Under the pieces are notes generated by a model. That model did not search any database. It was not told where the DNA came from and saw only the letters and a program-made list of their open reading frames with translations. The position numbers and the translations under genes are program-made. A DNA stretch of 58,600 nucleotides. Source: Candidatus Jettenia ecosi. GTDB lineage: Bacteria > Planctomycetota > Brocadiia > Brocadiales > Brocadiaceae. The stretch covers positions 1 to 58,600 of the forward strand of contig SULG01000011.1 in NCBI GenBank assembly GCA_005524015.1, written 5' to 3'. This document shows positions 9,399-18,248 of the stretch, piece after piece. Positions within the stretch are counted from its first letter, which is position 1. The number at the start of each line of letters is the position of its first letter.

Positions 9399-10031
9399 CT
9401 ATATTTTCCGAATCAGAGGCATTATCCGCTCTTTAAATTGCTTTAATGCGTCCGCACGATGGCTAATCATATTCTTAATTGAAGAGTGCAGTTCTCCAAA
9501 GGTTTGATGGTATTGAGGCACATAAAAAATAGGATCGTATCCAAATCCTCTTTTTCCTTTTGGTTCTTCGGTAATGAAACCCTCACAACGGCCTTCTACC
9601 ACAAAGAATAATTCGTGTGGACTTGCAAGGGCAATAGTACAGACAAACCTTGCCGTACGCCTTTCTTTTGGCACTCCCTTTAATTCTGATAATACTTTTT
9701 CTCTATTCTTTTCATCGGTAGCATTTGGCCCAGCGTACCTGCATGAGAAGATACCAGGACGGCCATTGAGTGCATCAATCTGAAGTCCGGAATCATCTGC
9801 CATTACCCATGTATTACATGCCTTTGCCAAAATGGTTGCTTTTTTCACTGCGTTTTCCTGAAAGGTATTTTTATCTTCTTCTACCGTTGGGAGAAAAGGA
9901 AAATCCTCAATATCCCGAAATAAAATTCCAGGAATGTTTTTAAGGATATCCAGTATCTCTATTCTCTTATTTTTATTTTGTGTAGCAATGAGTATAGTTT
10001 TTTTATGAATATCGTTTGTAATTGATGTCAT
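9399..10031 (-). CDS. rdgB: XTP/dITP diphosphatase (non-canonical purine NTP pyrophosphatase)
   Basis: This 210-residue HAM1/RdgB protein hydrolyses ITP, dITP and XTP to monophosphates and so keeps deaminated purines out of nucleic acids. Hallmarks are ATQNKNKRIEI at the N-terminus (substrate-binding TxNxxK), ADDSGLQIDALNGRPG with the catalytic Asp, GFGYDPIFYVP and SHRADALKQF near the end. It overlaps rph by 4 bp, an arrangement common in bacteria. Confidence 0.95.
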   Translation of the reverse strand: MTSITNDIHKKTILIATQNKNKRIEILDILKNIPGILFRDIEDFPFLPTVEEDKNTFQENAVKKATILAKACNTWVMADDSGLQIDALNGRPGIFSCRYAGPNATDEKNREKVLSELKGVPKERRTARFVCTIALASPHELFFVVEGRCEGFITEEPKGKRGFGYDPIFYVPQYHQTFGELHSSIKNMISHRADALKQFKERIMPLIRKI

Positions 10032-10756
10032 ATTTCCACTCTCTCTTCCAATACCTTTTTTTGAATTTCAGTAATCTTGCAAATACCTTTTTTTGCCATC
10101 TTCAACATTTCAGCCAATTGTTCATCATCAAAAGAATATTCTTCCCCAGTACCTTGAATTTCAATAAATTTACCATCACCGGTCATTACAACATTCATGT
10201 CAACCTGAGCAGCAGCATCTTCTGCATAACAGAGGTCTAAGAGAACCACGTTATTTACAATTCCCACACTTACCGCAGCAATACTGCTCAAGACAGGATT
10301 TTCCTGAATCAGATTTTTACCCTTTAACCATTGAATAGCGTCCATTAAAGCTATATAACTACCCGTAACGGCTGCAGTGCGTGTGCCTCCATCTGCCTGA
10401 ATGACATCGCAATCAATCCATATAGTTCGCTCTTTCAATACGGCAAGATCGATAATAGAACGTAACGAACGGCCAATGAACCTTTGGATTTCATGAGTTC
10501 TGCCAATTACTTTTCCTTTGGTAGATTCTCTGGGAACTCTGATGGGGGTGGACCCTGGGAGCAATGAATACTCAGCTGTAATCCAGCCTTCACCGGTGTT
10601 TTTTATATGCGGAGGAACACTTTCTTCAACCGATGCACTACAGAGAACCTTGGTATTTCCTGTCTCAATCAGTACAGAACCAGGCGCATATTTAGTAAAG
10701 CGCCTTTTCATGGCTATCGGACGTAACTCATCTTGTTCACGGTTATCGACTCTCAT
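10028..10756 (-). CDS. rph: Ribonuclease PH
   Basis: This 242-residue phosphorolytic 3'-5' exoribonuclease trims tRNA 3' ends. Conserved segments include MRVDNREQDELRPI at the start, GEGWITAEYSLLPGST, GRTHEIQRFIGRSLR (the substrate-binding Arg cluster) and the late GDGKFIEIQGTGEE. The length is typical. It is flanked by argF upstream (42 bp gap) and rdgB downstream (4 bp overlap). Confidence 0.96.
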   Translation of the reverse strand: MRVDNREQDELRPIAMKRRFTKYAPGSVLIETGNTKVLCSASVEESVPPHIKNTGEGWITAEYSLLPGSTPIRVPRESTKGKVIGRTHEIQRFIGRSLRSIIDLAVLKERTIWIDCDVIQADGGTRTAAVTGSYIALMDAIQWLKGKNLIQENPVLSSIAAVSVGIVNNVVLLDLCYAEDAAAQVDMNVVMTGDGKFIEIQGTGEEYSFDDEQLAEMLKMAKKGICKITEIQKKVLEERVEI

Positions 10757-10798
10757 ATTAGAAATATCTCATCTCTTTATCTTTCATAAATTCCCTGT

Positions 10799-11722
10799 TT
10801 ATCTGCGCAACAGGAGTTTCAAAAGCGCCTTTTCCAGATGCAGTCTGTTTTCAGCCTGATCATATACAATAGAATGCGGACCATCAATAACTTCATCAGT
10901 TATTTCTTCTCCCCGATGAGCTGGCAGGCAATGCATTACCTTGACATCGTCTTTTGCCACCTTTAAAAGGTCGCTATTGATTTGAAAGCCCTTAAAGGCT
11001 TGTTTTCGTATTTGCGCTTCGGCCTCTTGCCCCATGCTAACCCAGGTATCTGTATAGAGTATATTCGCATTCTCAGCAGCTTCTTTGGGGTTCTGGTAGA
11101 GATGCAGTATATCGCTCCTATCTGTCATCTGTTTCACTTTAGAGGTAAAATCTGGTGTAAGTTCATATCCTTTTGGAGAGGCAATATGGAATGGGATGTC
11201 AAGCTTTGCACAGATCTGCGCCAGAGAGCGTGCAACATTATTCCCATCCCCGATAAAGACTATCTTTATATTGGTATAGGCGCCAAATTTCTCCTGAATA
11301 GTATACAGGTCGCTGAGCGCCTGGCATGGATGAAGATAATCCGATAAAGCATTAATAACAGGTACGGTAGCATACCGGGCAAGTTCCTGAATTACTTCCT
11401 GACTAAAGGTGCGGATAACAATGCCATCTACATATCGTGATAGCACCCTGGCGCCGTCTTTTACCGTCTCCCTTTTTCCCAGATTGATATCATTTTGGGT
11501 CAGATAGATAGGATGACCACCGAGTTGTACCATTGCCACTTCAAAAGAAACGCGCGTGCGCATGGAACTCTTTTCGAAAATCATCCCCAGGGTTTTTCCA
11601 CTCAGGCACTTTTCATCATACCCCTTACTGTGCCATTCTTTTAACTCTCTGGTAACGCTAAATATTTCCTCAATATCGGATGGTGAAAGTTCTGCGATTG
11701 AAATTAAATCCTTACATTTCAT
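10799..11722 (-). CDS. argF: Ornithine carbamoyltransferase
   Basis: The 307-residue enzyme makes citrulline from ornithine and carbamoyl phosphate in arginine synthesis. Carbamoyl-phosphate binding is marked by SMRTRVSFE (about residues 52-60) and HPCQALSDLYT. Ornithine binding is marked by DTWVSMGQE, and HCLPAHRGEEITDEV is the catalytic Cys loop. It follows argD by 18 bp in the same operon. Confidence 0.96.
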   Translation of the reverse strand: MKCKDLISIAELSPSDIEEIFSVTRELKEWHSKGYDEKCLSGKTLGMIFEKSSMRTRVSFEVAMVQLGGHPIYLTQNDINLGKRETVKDGARVLSRYVDGIVIRTFSQEVIQELARYATVPVINALSDYLHPCQALSDLYTIQEKFGAYTNIKIVFIGDGNNVARSLAQICAKLDIPFHIASPKGYELTPDFTSKVKQMTDRSDILHLYQNPKEAAENANILYTDTWVSMGQEAEAQIRKQAFKGFQINSDLLKVAKDDVKVMHCLPAHRGEEITDEVIDGPHSIVYDQAENRLHLEKALLKLLLRR

Positions 11723-11740
11723 GGATATTCTCTCACTAAA

Positions 11741-12922
11741 TTAAGGTTTAGGAAGAACCGTTTTTAAAATATTTAGCCCTTCATCAATATGCTGTTTTCT
11801 AACGTTAAGTGGCGGCATAAACCGAATAACTTTATCATGGGTACAATTGAGGAACAAACCTGCCTGGATGCATTTTTTAATGAGTTCTGCGCCATTCACC
11901 GTAAGTTCAATTCCGATCATGAGACCTATACCGCGAACTTCACGGATAATTTCCTGCGTCTTTTGCAGGGATTTTAATTGCTCTGTGGAATAGCTTCCCA
12001 TTTCTTTTGCATTATTGAGCAAGTTTTCTTTTTCTATTGTTTCAAACACTGCTATTGCTGCTGCGCATGCCAGCGGATTTCCCCCAAACGTAGAAGCATG
12101 GCTGCCCGGGACAAGACTTTTTGCAATCTCTTTTCTGGCTACCATAGCTCCAATGGCTACACCGCCGCCAAGCGCCTTTGCCAGCGACATAATATCCGGT
12201 TCTATGCCGTAATGCTGATAGGCAAAATATTTTCCCGTCCTGCCCATACCACATTGTACCTCATCAAGGATAAGCAACAATCCTTTCTCGTCACACAGTT
12301 TTCTTACACCTTGCAGAAAATCTCTGGTAGCGATATTAATTCCGCCTTCACCCTGAATCGGTTCCAGCATAATGGCACAGGTCTTATCATCTATTGATTT
12401 TTTTAATGCTTCCAGATCATTAAAAGGAACATAGGAAAATCCTTCGACGAGTGGCGCAAAGCCCTTATGATACTTCGGCTGTGCGGTTGCGGTAACCGTA
12501 GCGATTGTCCTGCCGTGAAATGAATCGGTAAACGTAATTATTTTATATTTTCCTGTATGAGAATTATGGATACGGGCAAGTTTAATTGCTGCCTCATTTG
12601 CTTCAGCTCCGCTGTTGCAAAAGAAGCACTGCCCTCCAAAAGATTTTTCTGATATGTGCTTTGCCAGTGAACCCTGTGGCTCCGTATAATAAATATTCGG
12701 GGCATGTTGTAATTTGGCAGCCTGGCGTTGAATAGCCTCTACAACATGAGGGTGGCAATGACCAAGTAAGCTTACTGCCCAGCCTGAAAAGAGGTCAAGG
12801 TAACGTTTGCCTTCTGCATCCCACACATCGACACCGCTCCCTTTCTCTAAGAGAATAGGGTTCCGAATATAATTCGGAATAACGTACTTGTCATACACTT
12901 CTTTTATCTCTTGTGTGTTCAT
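11741..12922 (-). CDS. argD: Acetylornithine aminotransferase
   Basis: This 393-residue class III PLP aminotransferase catalyses the fourth step of arginine synthesis and may also act in lysine synthesis. It has the PLP phosphate-binding CNSGAEANEAAIKLAR, the FHGRTIATVTATAQPKY segment, LDEVQCGMGRTGK with the ring-stacking Asp, and the Schiff-base Lys in SLAKALGGG. The end MPPLNVRKQHIDEGL is typical of ArgD. It is the first gene of argD-argF-rph-rdgB. argB lies separately at 18249. Confidence 0.95.
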   Translation of the reverse strand: MNTQEIKEVYDKYVIPNYIRNPILLEKGSGVDVWDAEGKRYLDLFSGWAVSLLGHCHPHVVEAIQRQAAKLQHAPNIYYTEPQGSLAKHISEKSFGGQCFFCNSGAEANEAAIKLARIHNSHTGKYKIITFTDSFHGRTIATVTATAQPKYHKGFAPLVEGFSYVPFNDLEALKKSIDDKTCAIMLEPIQGEGGINIATRDFLQGVRKLCDEKGLLLILDEVQCGMGRTGKYFAYQHYGIEPDIMSLAKALGGGVAIGAMVARKEIAKSLVPGSHASTFGGNPLACAAAIAVFETIEKENLLNNAKEMGSYSTEQLKSLQKTQEIIREVRGIGLMIGIELTVNGAELIKKCIQAGLFLNCTHDKVIRFMPPLNVRKQHIDEGLNILKTVLPKP

Positions 12923-13050
12923 GTTTTATTCTTTACATTCCCTCGAAAATGAAAAGGGGATTGAAGTTTTCAATGGGTTTCAATCCCCAACGGTACAATT
13001 ATACAATATTCATTATGAGATACAATAGTCTTATAGAAATATATACGCTA

Positions 13051-13962
13051 TTAAAAGGCGCTGAAAACAATACTTCCAAAGGCGCCAACGGGAATTTGCT
13101 CGCGATAGCTTTGTATTGTTTCCCTCATATCACTCAATAACTTTTTTACTTCTACATACAATTCATCATTGGTAATCATTTTAGATAAGGAACCTTCGCC
13201 CCGCTCTATCTTTTTAAGGAGATTCTTTACACTTTCCGAAGTCTCAGAAAGTCCTGAAAGTGTAGTATTGATATTTTGTTCATTATTTGCAAGCACCCTT
13301 TGAGTAGTATCCACAATAGCTTCCATTTTGTTACTTAATGTTTTGTCAACGATTAGTTTACCTAATGTCCCTTGTCCTGAATTAATTTTCTCGGTAATAG
13401 CAAGTGTTGAATCCAGCAGTTTATTCAATTTAATGTTCGCTTTATCCAATGATTTTCCGGTGACCTTGAATGAATCAAAGACTTCTTTGGTTCCTTCAAA
13501 GGATGCAGAAATGTTTTGCACACTTGCCAGTGCGCTATCCACTTTCGCTAACATATCAGTAAGGCTCGGTGATTCAATAGTTTTTATTATTTCAGCAGCA
13601 TTATATGCTGGATTAGAGACCGATGCAAGGGTAATGTTTACATGGCTTTTTCCGAGTAAGAAATCGGAGATAATTGACGCTTCCGATCCTTTCCTGACTA
13701 CGATATCTTCTTGAATAGATATGATGACCTTAATCATATCGCCTTCAACCATAACACTTTTCACATACCCAACCTTTGTGCCTGCCAGGGTAACATCATT
13801 TTGAGCCTCTAAACCTCTGGCTTCTTTGAAATAGGCTATAAGATCGTAGTAGTTGCCCCATTTCCTGAATGTCTCCAGGCGAAAGGTTAAAAGAGCGAGT
13901 ATCGCTATGCCAATGATAAAGAATATGCCTACCTTAGTAGCGGAGATTGATGTTGATTTCAT
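13051..13962 (-). CDS. mlaD: MlaD/MCE-domain lipid transport substrate-binding protein
   Basis: This protein of about 303 residues has one N-terminal membrane anchor (KVGIFFIIGIAILALLTF) followed by an MCE domain (YYDLIAYFKEARGLEAQNDVTLAGTKVGYVKSV) and a long helical C-terminal region. MlaD hexamers bridge the MlaE/F transporter to periplasmic carriers for phospholipid traffic. The ATG at 13962 is chosen because GGAGG lies eight bases upstream; an in-frame TTG 15 bp earlier is contained in that site. It lies about 840 bp downstream of mlaF, separated by stacked mobile elements. Confidence 0.88.
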   Translation of the reverse strand: MKSTSISATKVGIFFIIGIAILALLTFRLETFRKWGNYYDLIAYFKEARGLEAQNDVTLAGTKVGYVKSVMVEGDMIKVIISIQEDIVVRKGSEASIISDFLLGKSHVNITLASVSNPAYNAAEIIKTIESPSLTDMLAKVDSALASVQNISASFEGTKEVFDSFKVTGKSLDKANIKLNKLLDSTLAITEKINSGQGTLGKLIVDKTLSNKMEAIVDTTQRVLANNEQNINTTLSGLSETSESVKNLLKKIERGEGSLSKMITNDELYVEVKKLLSDMRETIQSYREQIPVGAFGSIVFSAF

Positions 13963-14115
13963 AGTACATTCCTCCAAAGTTTAAAGGTAATAATGAAAGA
14001 TATGTCCTCATAGGATTTTTGTCTTTTTCAGGATAAACACAAGGTTTGTTTCTGCAAAGAATATTCTGTAGGAAATCCTCTCAGGTTGCTGCCCCCCGAT
14101 AACATATTCTGGCGG

Positions 14116-14650
14116 GGGAGCAAGGCTATATGCATCAAGCTAAGAATATTCCATGAGAAAGGAAGTTATCCCCCTGGAGAAAGAGCAATGTGTGTCCATG
14201 TTCCCCTCTAATCCCCCCTAACCCCCCTTTAAAAAAGGGGGAACGAGGGATTTCCCCCTTTTTTAAAGGGGGATCAAGGGGGATTACGGGTATACGCATC
14301 AAGCTAAGCGCCGACAGCTTGTTCCCAAACTCTTCCCCATTTCCATGAGGACATGGTTTGGGAACACACATGTACGAGAAACTCTGTTTCTCGAATCAAT
14401 AGTAGAGCAGGCATCTTGCCTGTTCTACCGTGATAAACCTGAGTGATAGTGTGTATGATTCTTCAGGAGAGGCAGGTTTCAAACCTGTCCCTACTCGAAA
14501 CAGAGTTTCGAGGCAATTGCGTTCCCAAACAGAGTTTGGGAACGAGCCAACGAGCCACTGAGCTTAGCTTGATGCGTATGGGGATTACGGGTAGTTTGTT
14601 ATTCTTCACCGTTTACCCATTTTAGCTTGATGCATATGGGGAGCAAGGCT
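14116..14650. mobile_element. MITE family 1 element, host of a nested copy
   Basis: Terminal inverted repeats of the ATATGCATCAAGCTAAG type lie at 14128-14144 and about 14622-14638. A 12-bp duplication GGGAGCAAGGCT flanks the element at 14116-14127 and 14639-14650. The interior contains the C-rich/G-rich palindrome around 14210-14280. The same element, without the inserted copy, lies at 47322-47548. It is non-coding, and interrupts the outer arm of the element at 14643-14783. Confidence 0.8.
14281..14592. mobile_element. MITE family 1, long variant, nested insertion
   Basis: An element of about 290 bp (14292-14581) has tips ATACGCATCAAGCTAAGC and its complement. It is flanked by an 11-bp direct repeat GGATTACGGGT at 14281-14291 and 14582-14592, the mark of transposition. 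It is inserted inside the 14116-14650 element. The interior is built from inverted repeats such as TTTGGGAAC and GAAACAGAGTTTCGAG. A close homologue lies at 54170-54488. Confidence 0.82.
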
Positions 14651-14783
14651 AAACAGGCTGTCCGAGAATTACTTTGCAGGTCAAAAGCTATACTGTATAT
14701 TGATCAATCGTTAGAATTTAAACAATATATAGTATATACTAAAGACTACAATTGCATTCTCGGACAACCTGTAAAGCCTTGCC
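14643..14783. mobile_element. MITE family 2, copy A
   Basis: The inverted termini CAGGCTGTCCGAGAAT (14654-14669) and ATTCTCGGACAACCTG (14756-14771) extend outward into GCAAGGCT and AGCCTTGCC. The AT-rich interior has no coding capacity. Two further copies lie at 17958-18076 and 25533-25650. It ends 17 bp from the mlaF stop codon. Confidence 0.78.
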
Positions 14784-14799
14784 CTACATTTTCAATTGT

Positions 14800-15555
14800 T
14801 TATGTTTGTACACTTTTATGTCGGGTAATAAATTGAATAACGTAATCGTTGCTACTGTGCCTGATAGATTCCGGACTGCCTTCCTCAATGATTTTTCCCT
14901 GATAAAGCATGCAAATGTGATCACCAATATAAAACGCCGATTGCATATCGTGGGTCACAACAACTGCGGTCATCTTAAATTTCTGTTTTAATTCGAGGAT
15001 AAGCTCATCAATATTTCCGGCCATAATCGGGTCAAGACCAGCTGTTGGCTCATCATACAGCACAACCTCCGGACTCATAGCGAGGGCGCGGGCAATGCCA
15101 ACCCTTTTTTTCATTCCTCCGCTGAGTTCTCCCGGCAAACTGTTATATTTATGTTCCATTTTTACGAGTTTTAATTTTTCTATAACAATCTCGTTAATTT
15201 CCTTTTTTGAAAATCGGTGTTGTTCTTTGAGTCCTAATCCAACATTTTCAGCAACGGTAAGTGAATTTAGTAATGCAGCAGATTGAAATACCATAGCGAA
15301 CCGGCTTCTGATGGTATCTAACGCAGGGCCTTTTTGTGTTGTAATATCTACACCCCGTACGAATATCTTGCCGGAATCCGGACTGATTAATCCAATCATG
15401 TGTTTTAGCAGGACGCTTTTTCCTGTTCCACTGCCACCCATAATTACCGTCGTCTCACTTGCCCGTATCTGTAAATCGAGATCCTTTAATACCTGAAAGT
15501 TGCGAAAGGATTTACTGAGTTTCTGTATATCGATTTCAATAGCGTTTACAGCCAT
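14800..15555 (-). CDS. mlaF: Lipid transport ABC ATPase MlaF
   Basis: This 251-residue ABC ATPase has Walker A GGSGTGKSVL (about residues 36-45), signature LSGGMKKRVGIARA and Walker B VVLYDEPTAGLDP, the Mkl/MlaF subtype. It powers phospholipid movement between the inner and outer membranes together with the MlaE permease, which it overlaps by 10 bp. The C-terminus (IRHSSNDYVIQFI) is intact despite the repeat elements beginning 17 bp later. Confidence 0.93.
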   Translation of the reverse strand: MAVNAIEIDIQKLSKSFRNFQVLKDLDLQIRASETTVIMGGSGTGKSVLLKHMIGLISPDSGKIFVRGVDITTQKGPALDTIRSRFAMVFQSAALLNSLTVAENVGLGLKEQHRFSKKEINEIVIEKLKLVKMEHKYNSLPGELSGGMKKRVGIARALAMSPEVVLYDEPTAGLDPIMAGNIDELILELKQKFKMTAVVVTHDMQSAFYIGDHICMLYQGKIIEEGSPESIRHSSNDYVIQFITRHKSVQT

Positions 15556-16316
15556 AATCTTGTGATAAAATAATTCAATATATATATGGTAATAAATGAA
15601 CAGACCACGGATCTCGTTGTTGCTTCACCCACACCCGCAGCCCCTCCTTTAGCCTCCAAACCATAACGGCATCCCACAATGGCTATCGTAGCGCCAAAAA
15701 CCGCTGCCTTTGTCAGCCCCTTAATAATATCAATAAATTGCAGGCTTTCTGCCATACGATCAAAATATATTTTTGTAGGGATGTGGAAATAGGTCGCAGC
15801 TACAGATGCGCCGCCCAGAATACCTATCACATCTGCGTATATAACGAGAACAGGTAGCATACATAAACAAGCCAGGAAACGGGGCATTGCGAGATATCTT
15901 ACCGGATTAATGCCCAAGGTCTTCAGTGCGTCTACCTCTTCTGATACCGTCATGGTGCCGATTTCAGCGGTAATTGCAGCGCCAATCCTGCCCGCGAGTA
16001 AGAGCGCTGTGAGTACCGGCCCTAATTCCCTTGCCATTGCAATAGGGACGATGGCGCCCAGTGATTCTGCCATGCCGAATTTTTCCAGAGTATAACCAGT
16101 TTGAAGCACCATAACCATTCCCACAAAGAGCGAAGTAAACGTGGCGATTGGTAACGTGTTAACCCCCATTTTCACCATAAAGTGGAAAATTTTGTCTACA
16201 TTCCTGAAGGTATGTTTAGACCAATAGATGGTGCTGGCGAAAAGTTGGAGTAATTCACCTGTCAATTGAAATAAGGTAAGCGCTTTTATCCCTATATATG
16301 CTATTGGATTTGCCAT
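15546..16316 (-). CDS. mlaE: Lipid transport permease MlaE
   Basis: This 256-residue integral membrane protein of the MlaE/YrbE family has five or six hydrophobic segments. The family signatures ALLLAGRIGAAITAEIGTMTVSEEVDAL and INPVRYLAMPR are present. It forms the membrane channel of the Mla phospholipid transporter. It lies 36 bp downstream of the gene at 16353 and overlaps mlaF. Confidence 0.94.
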   Translation of the reverse strand: MANPIAYIGIKALTLFQLTGELLQLFASTIYWSKHTFRNVDKIFHFMVKMGVNTLPIATFTSLFVGMVMVLQTGYTLEKFGMAESLGAIVPIAMARELGPVLTALLLAGRIGAAITAEIGTMTVSEEVDALKTLGINPVRYLAMPRFLACLCMLPVLVIYADVIGILGGASVAATYFHIPTKIYFDRMAESLQFIDIIKGLTKAAVFGATIAIVGCRYGLEAKGGAAGVGEATTRSVVCSFITIYILNYFITRLWL

Positions 16317-16352
16317 GATATGAAAATTCCTCTTTATCGAAAATCTTCTTCC

Positions 16353-17831
16353 TTATTGTTCTATGGTTACCTTCTCATTTTTCGCCGTAAGAGTCAAAGG
16401 TATTTTTATGAGATACAACAGCTTAATATATCGGTCTGTTTCTTTTTTCTTATATTGAAAGATATTACAGAAGAGAGAGAAACAGGTAATGTTGTTATTT
16501 TTATTTTTATAGAGAGAGAAAAAGGGCGCCATCTCCAGATAGGAAAGTCGCTCACTGTTTTCTGTATGATAGAGCCTCCACAACAGGCGTGTTGTTTTTC
16601 TCCTGGATGCCTTATCATTTCTCCGTTCATACATATGAAAGAACGGTTTCCAGTTTCTTTCCCATGATTCATCATCTAAGAATGGATAGAGAGAGAATAC
16701 TTCAAAATTTGTGGAATGATCAGGCTCTTTTTCCCGTTTATAAAAAGGCCAGATTTGTCTTAGTCTGGTGTATTTTCCCTCATGAATCAGATATTCATCA
16801 CGTTTCCAGTAAAAAGGCAAAAATCGCACGGTGTCTGTTTTCCTTGAATTACCCGTTTTATAGTGAAGTAACCAGAACAAGGGATAAGCAAAAGATACGG
16901 TTTCTGAATTACGTTTGCGGTCAATATTCCAAAATGGCAAGAAGGTATTTTTATTCCTTTCCTTACCCTTTATCCTTGTCGCAATGGGAAACGGATAATC
17001 CCATCGTTCAAGCCCTCTTTGCTTGTCATTTACATGATTAAAGAGTGGCCATAAAATTGATTGGGAATCAGATACAGGAGATTTTTCTGAAATGTAGAAC
17101 GGAATAGTACCCCATCCTTTATATCTTCCAACGTTTTCTATCTCTGCATTGACATACGTGTACAGTGGCCACATGATAAAGCCCTTTTCAAACGATCTTT
17201 CCTTCTCGTGTTTTCCATAAAAAGGCCATACTTTATAACCGTACTCATCGCCTTTTGTGGATTTAGAATAATTAAAAATTGGCCAGATGATGTTCCACGA
17301 ATGGCGATCACCTTTTATAACCTCTGTATAGATAGGCCACAAGATAAATTGTATCTTATCGCGATTAAATCGATGGTGAAATGTGCCATAAAAGGGAAAT
17401 ATGGCAAAGTCCTTCCCGTTTTGAGTTCTGCTAAAAAAGATAGGGAAAAAGGTCCTGTCCTTTTCCGGGATCTCACCGCTGGTGTCTTTTGTATATGAAT
17501 AGAATGGAAAGGACTTTGTATAAGTCCTGTTACCGGCGTGTATGGTATATTTGAGAGGCCAGAGAAACTCTGATTTCTTATACTTTTCTTTCGGTATTTT
17601 TTTTACACTGTAGACAGGTCTAAAGCAGAATACCTGTGTATTCTTATCCTTGTGCCAACCGATGATGGGATAGAATACCTCAACCTCCTTTTCACCTGTA
17701 TCCGTATCTTTATTATAATAAAAAATTGGCCAAAAGTTTATATCTGGATCAAAGTCTTCTGCATGTATATACGATAACGCAAAAAACAGGGTAGTTGATA
17801 GAATGGAAAGCAGGGCGCATTTTTGAACCAT
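16353..17831 (-). CDS. Secreted repeat protein with W/F-P-hydrophobic-aromatic repeats, function unknown
   Basis: I do not recognise a characterised family. After a signal peptide (residues 1-24, ending IHAED) the 492-residue protein is a run of about 20 short units of 17-25 residues. Each is centred on a motif such as FWPIFYY, FLWPLKY, FPFYSY, IIWPIFNY, VWPFYG, IMWPLY, FLPFYW or IWPFYK, followed by a charged turn. The pattern predicts amphipathic beta strands, so a beta-barrel or beta-solenoid at the outer membrane is plausible. The last 35 residues are basic and hydrophobic. It is 36 bp upstream of mlaE on the same strand, so a role in envelope lipid handling is a reasonable guess. Confidence 0.75.
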   Translation of the reverse strand: MVQKCALLSILSTTLFFALSYIHAEDFDPDINFWPIFYYNKDTDTGEKEVEVFYPIIGWHKDKNTQVFCFRPVYSVKKIPKEKYKKSEFLWPLKYTIHAGNRTYTKSFPFYSYTKDTSGEIPEKDRTFFPIFFSRTQNGKDFAIFPFYGTFHHRFNRDKIQFILWPIYTEVIKGDRHSWNIIWPIFNYSKSTKGDEYGYKVWPFYGKHEKERSFEKGFIMWPLYTYVNAEIENVGRYKGWGTIPFYISEKSPVSDSQSILWPLFNHVNDKQRGLERWDYPFPIATRIKGKERNKNTFLPFWNIDRKRNSETVSFAYPLFWLLHYKTGNSRKTDTVRFLPFYWKRDEYLIHEGKYTRLRQIWPFYKREKEPDHSTNFEVFSLYPFLDDESWERNWKPFFHMYERRNDKASRRKTTRLLWRLYHTENSERLSYLEMAPFFSLYKNKNNNITCFSLFCNIFQYKKKETDRYIKLLYLIKIPLTLTAKNEKVTIEQ

Positions 17832-17957
17832 CCATATCCTTTCTTTATGAGGATTGTTACGAGATAAGAATTAATTCCATAATTCCATAATCTTGCTGGT
17901 TAGAAAATTTGTAACTACTCAAAATACGGCGCAAAATAGAGGTAGGGGCGAACCTTG

Positions 17958-18076
17958 TCAGGCTGTCCGAGAATCCAATCGACCCACAAATGCCATACTA
18001 AATATTGTTATCATGCTAATATTTTGTCAGCATATAGTATAGAATTTGCCGTGTGAAAGCATTCCCGGACAGCCTG
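17958..18076. mobile_element. MITE family 2, copy B
   Basis: The termini CAGGCTGTCCGAGAAT (17958-17973) and ATTCCCGGACAGCCTG (18061-18076) match copies at 14654 and 25533, and the interior is nearly identical to 25549-25634. An outer inverted repeat (gtaggggcgaaccttg at 17941 and its complement near 18145-18160) frames it. It fills most of the 17832-18248 gap; nothing coding is seen there. Confidence 0.8.
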
Positions 18077-18248
18077 TTGTGTTCGCCCTGATTATGGAAA
18101 AGTGCAGAGGCTTTAGGATTTGCGCAAAGGGTGGGCGAACACAAGGTTCGCCCCTACTATGATCCGATAGTATCCGGAGATCATCTCCTGCAAGAAAGCC
18201 CTTGTGTTTGATTTACAAGATAACATTTCGTTACATTTCTCTTTGAAT

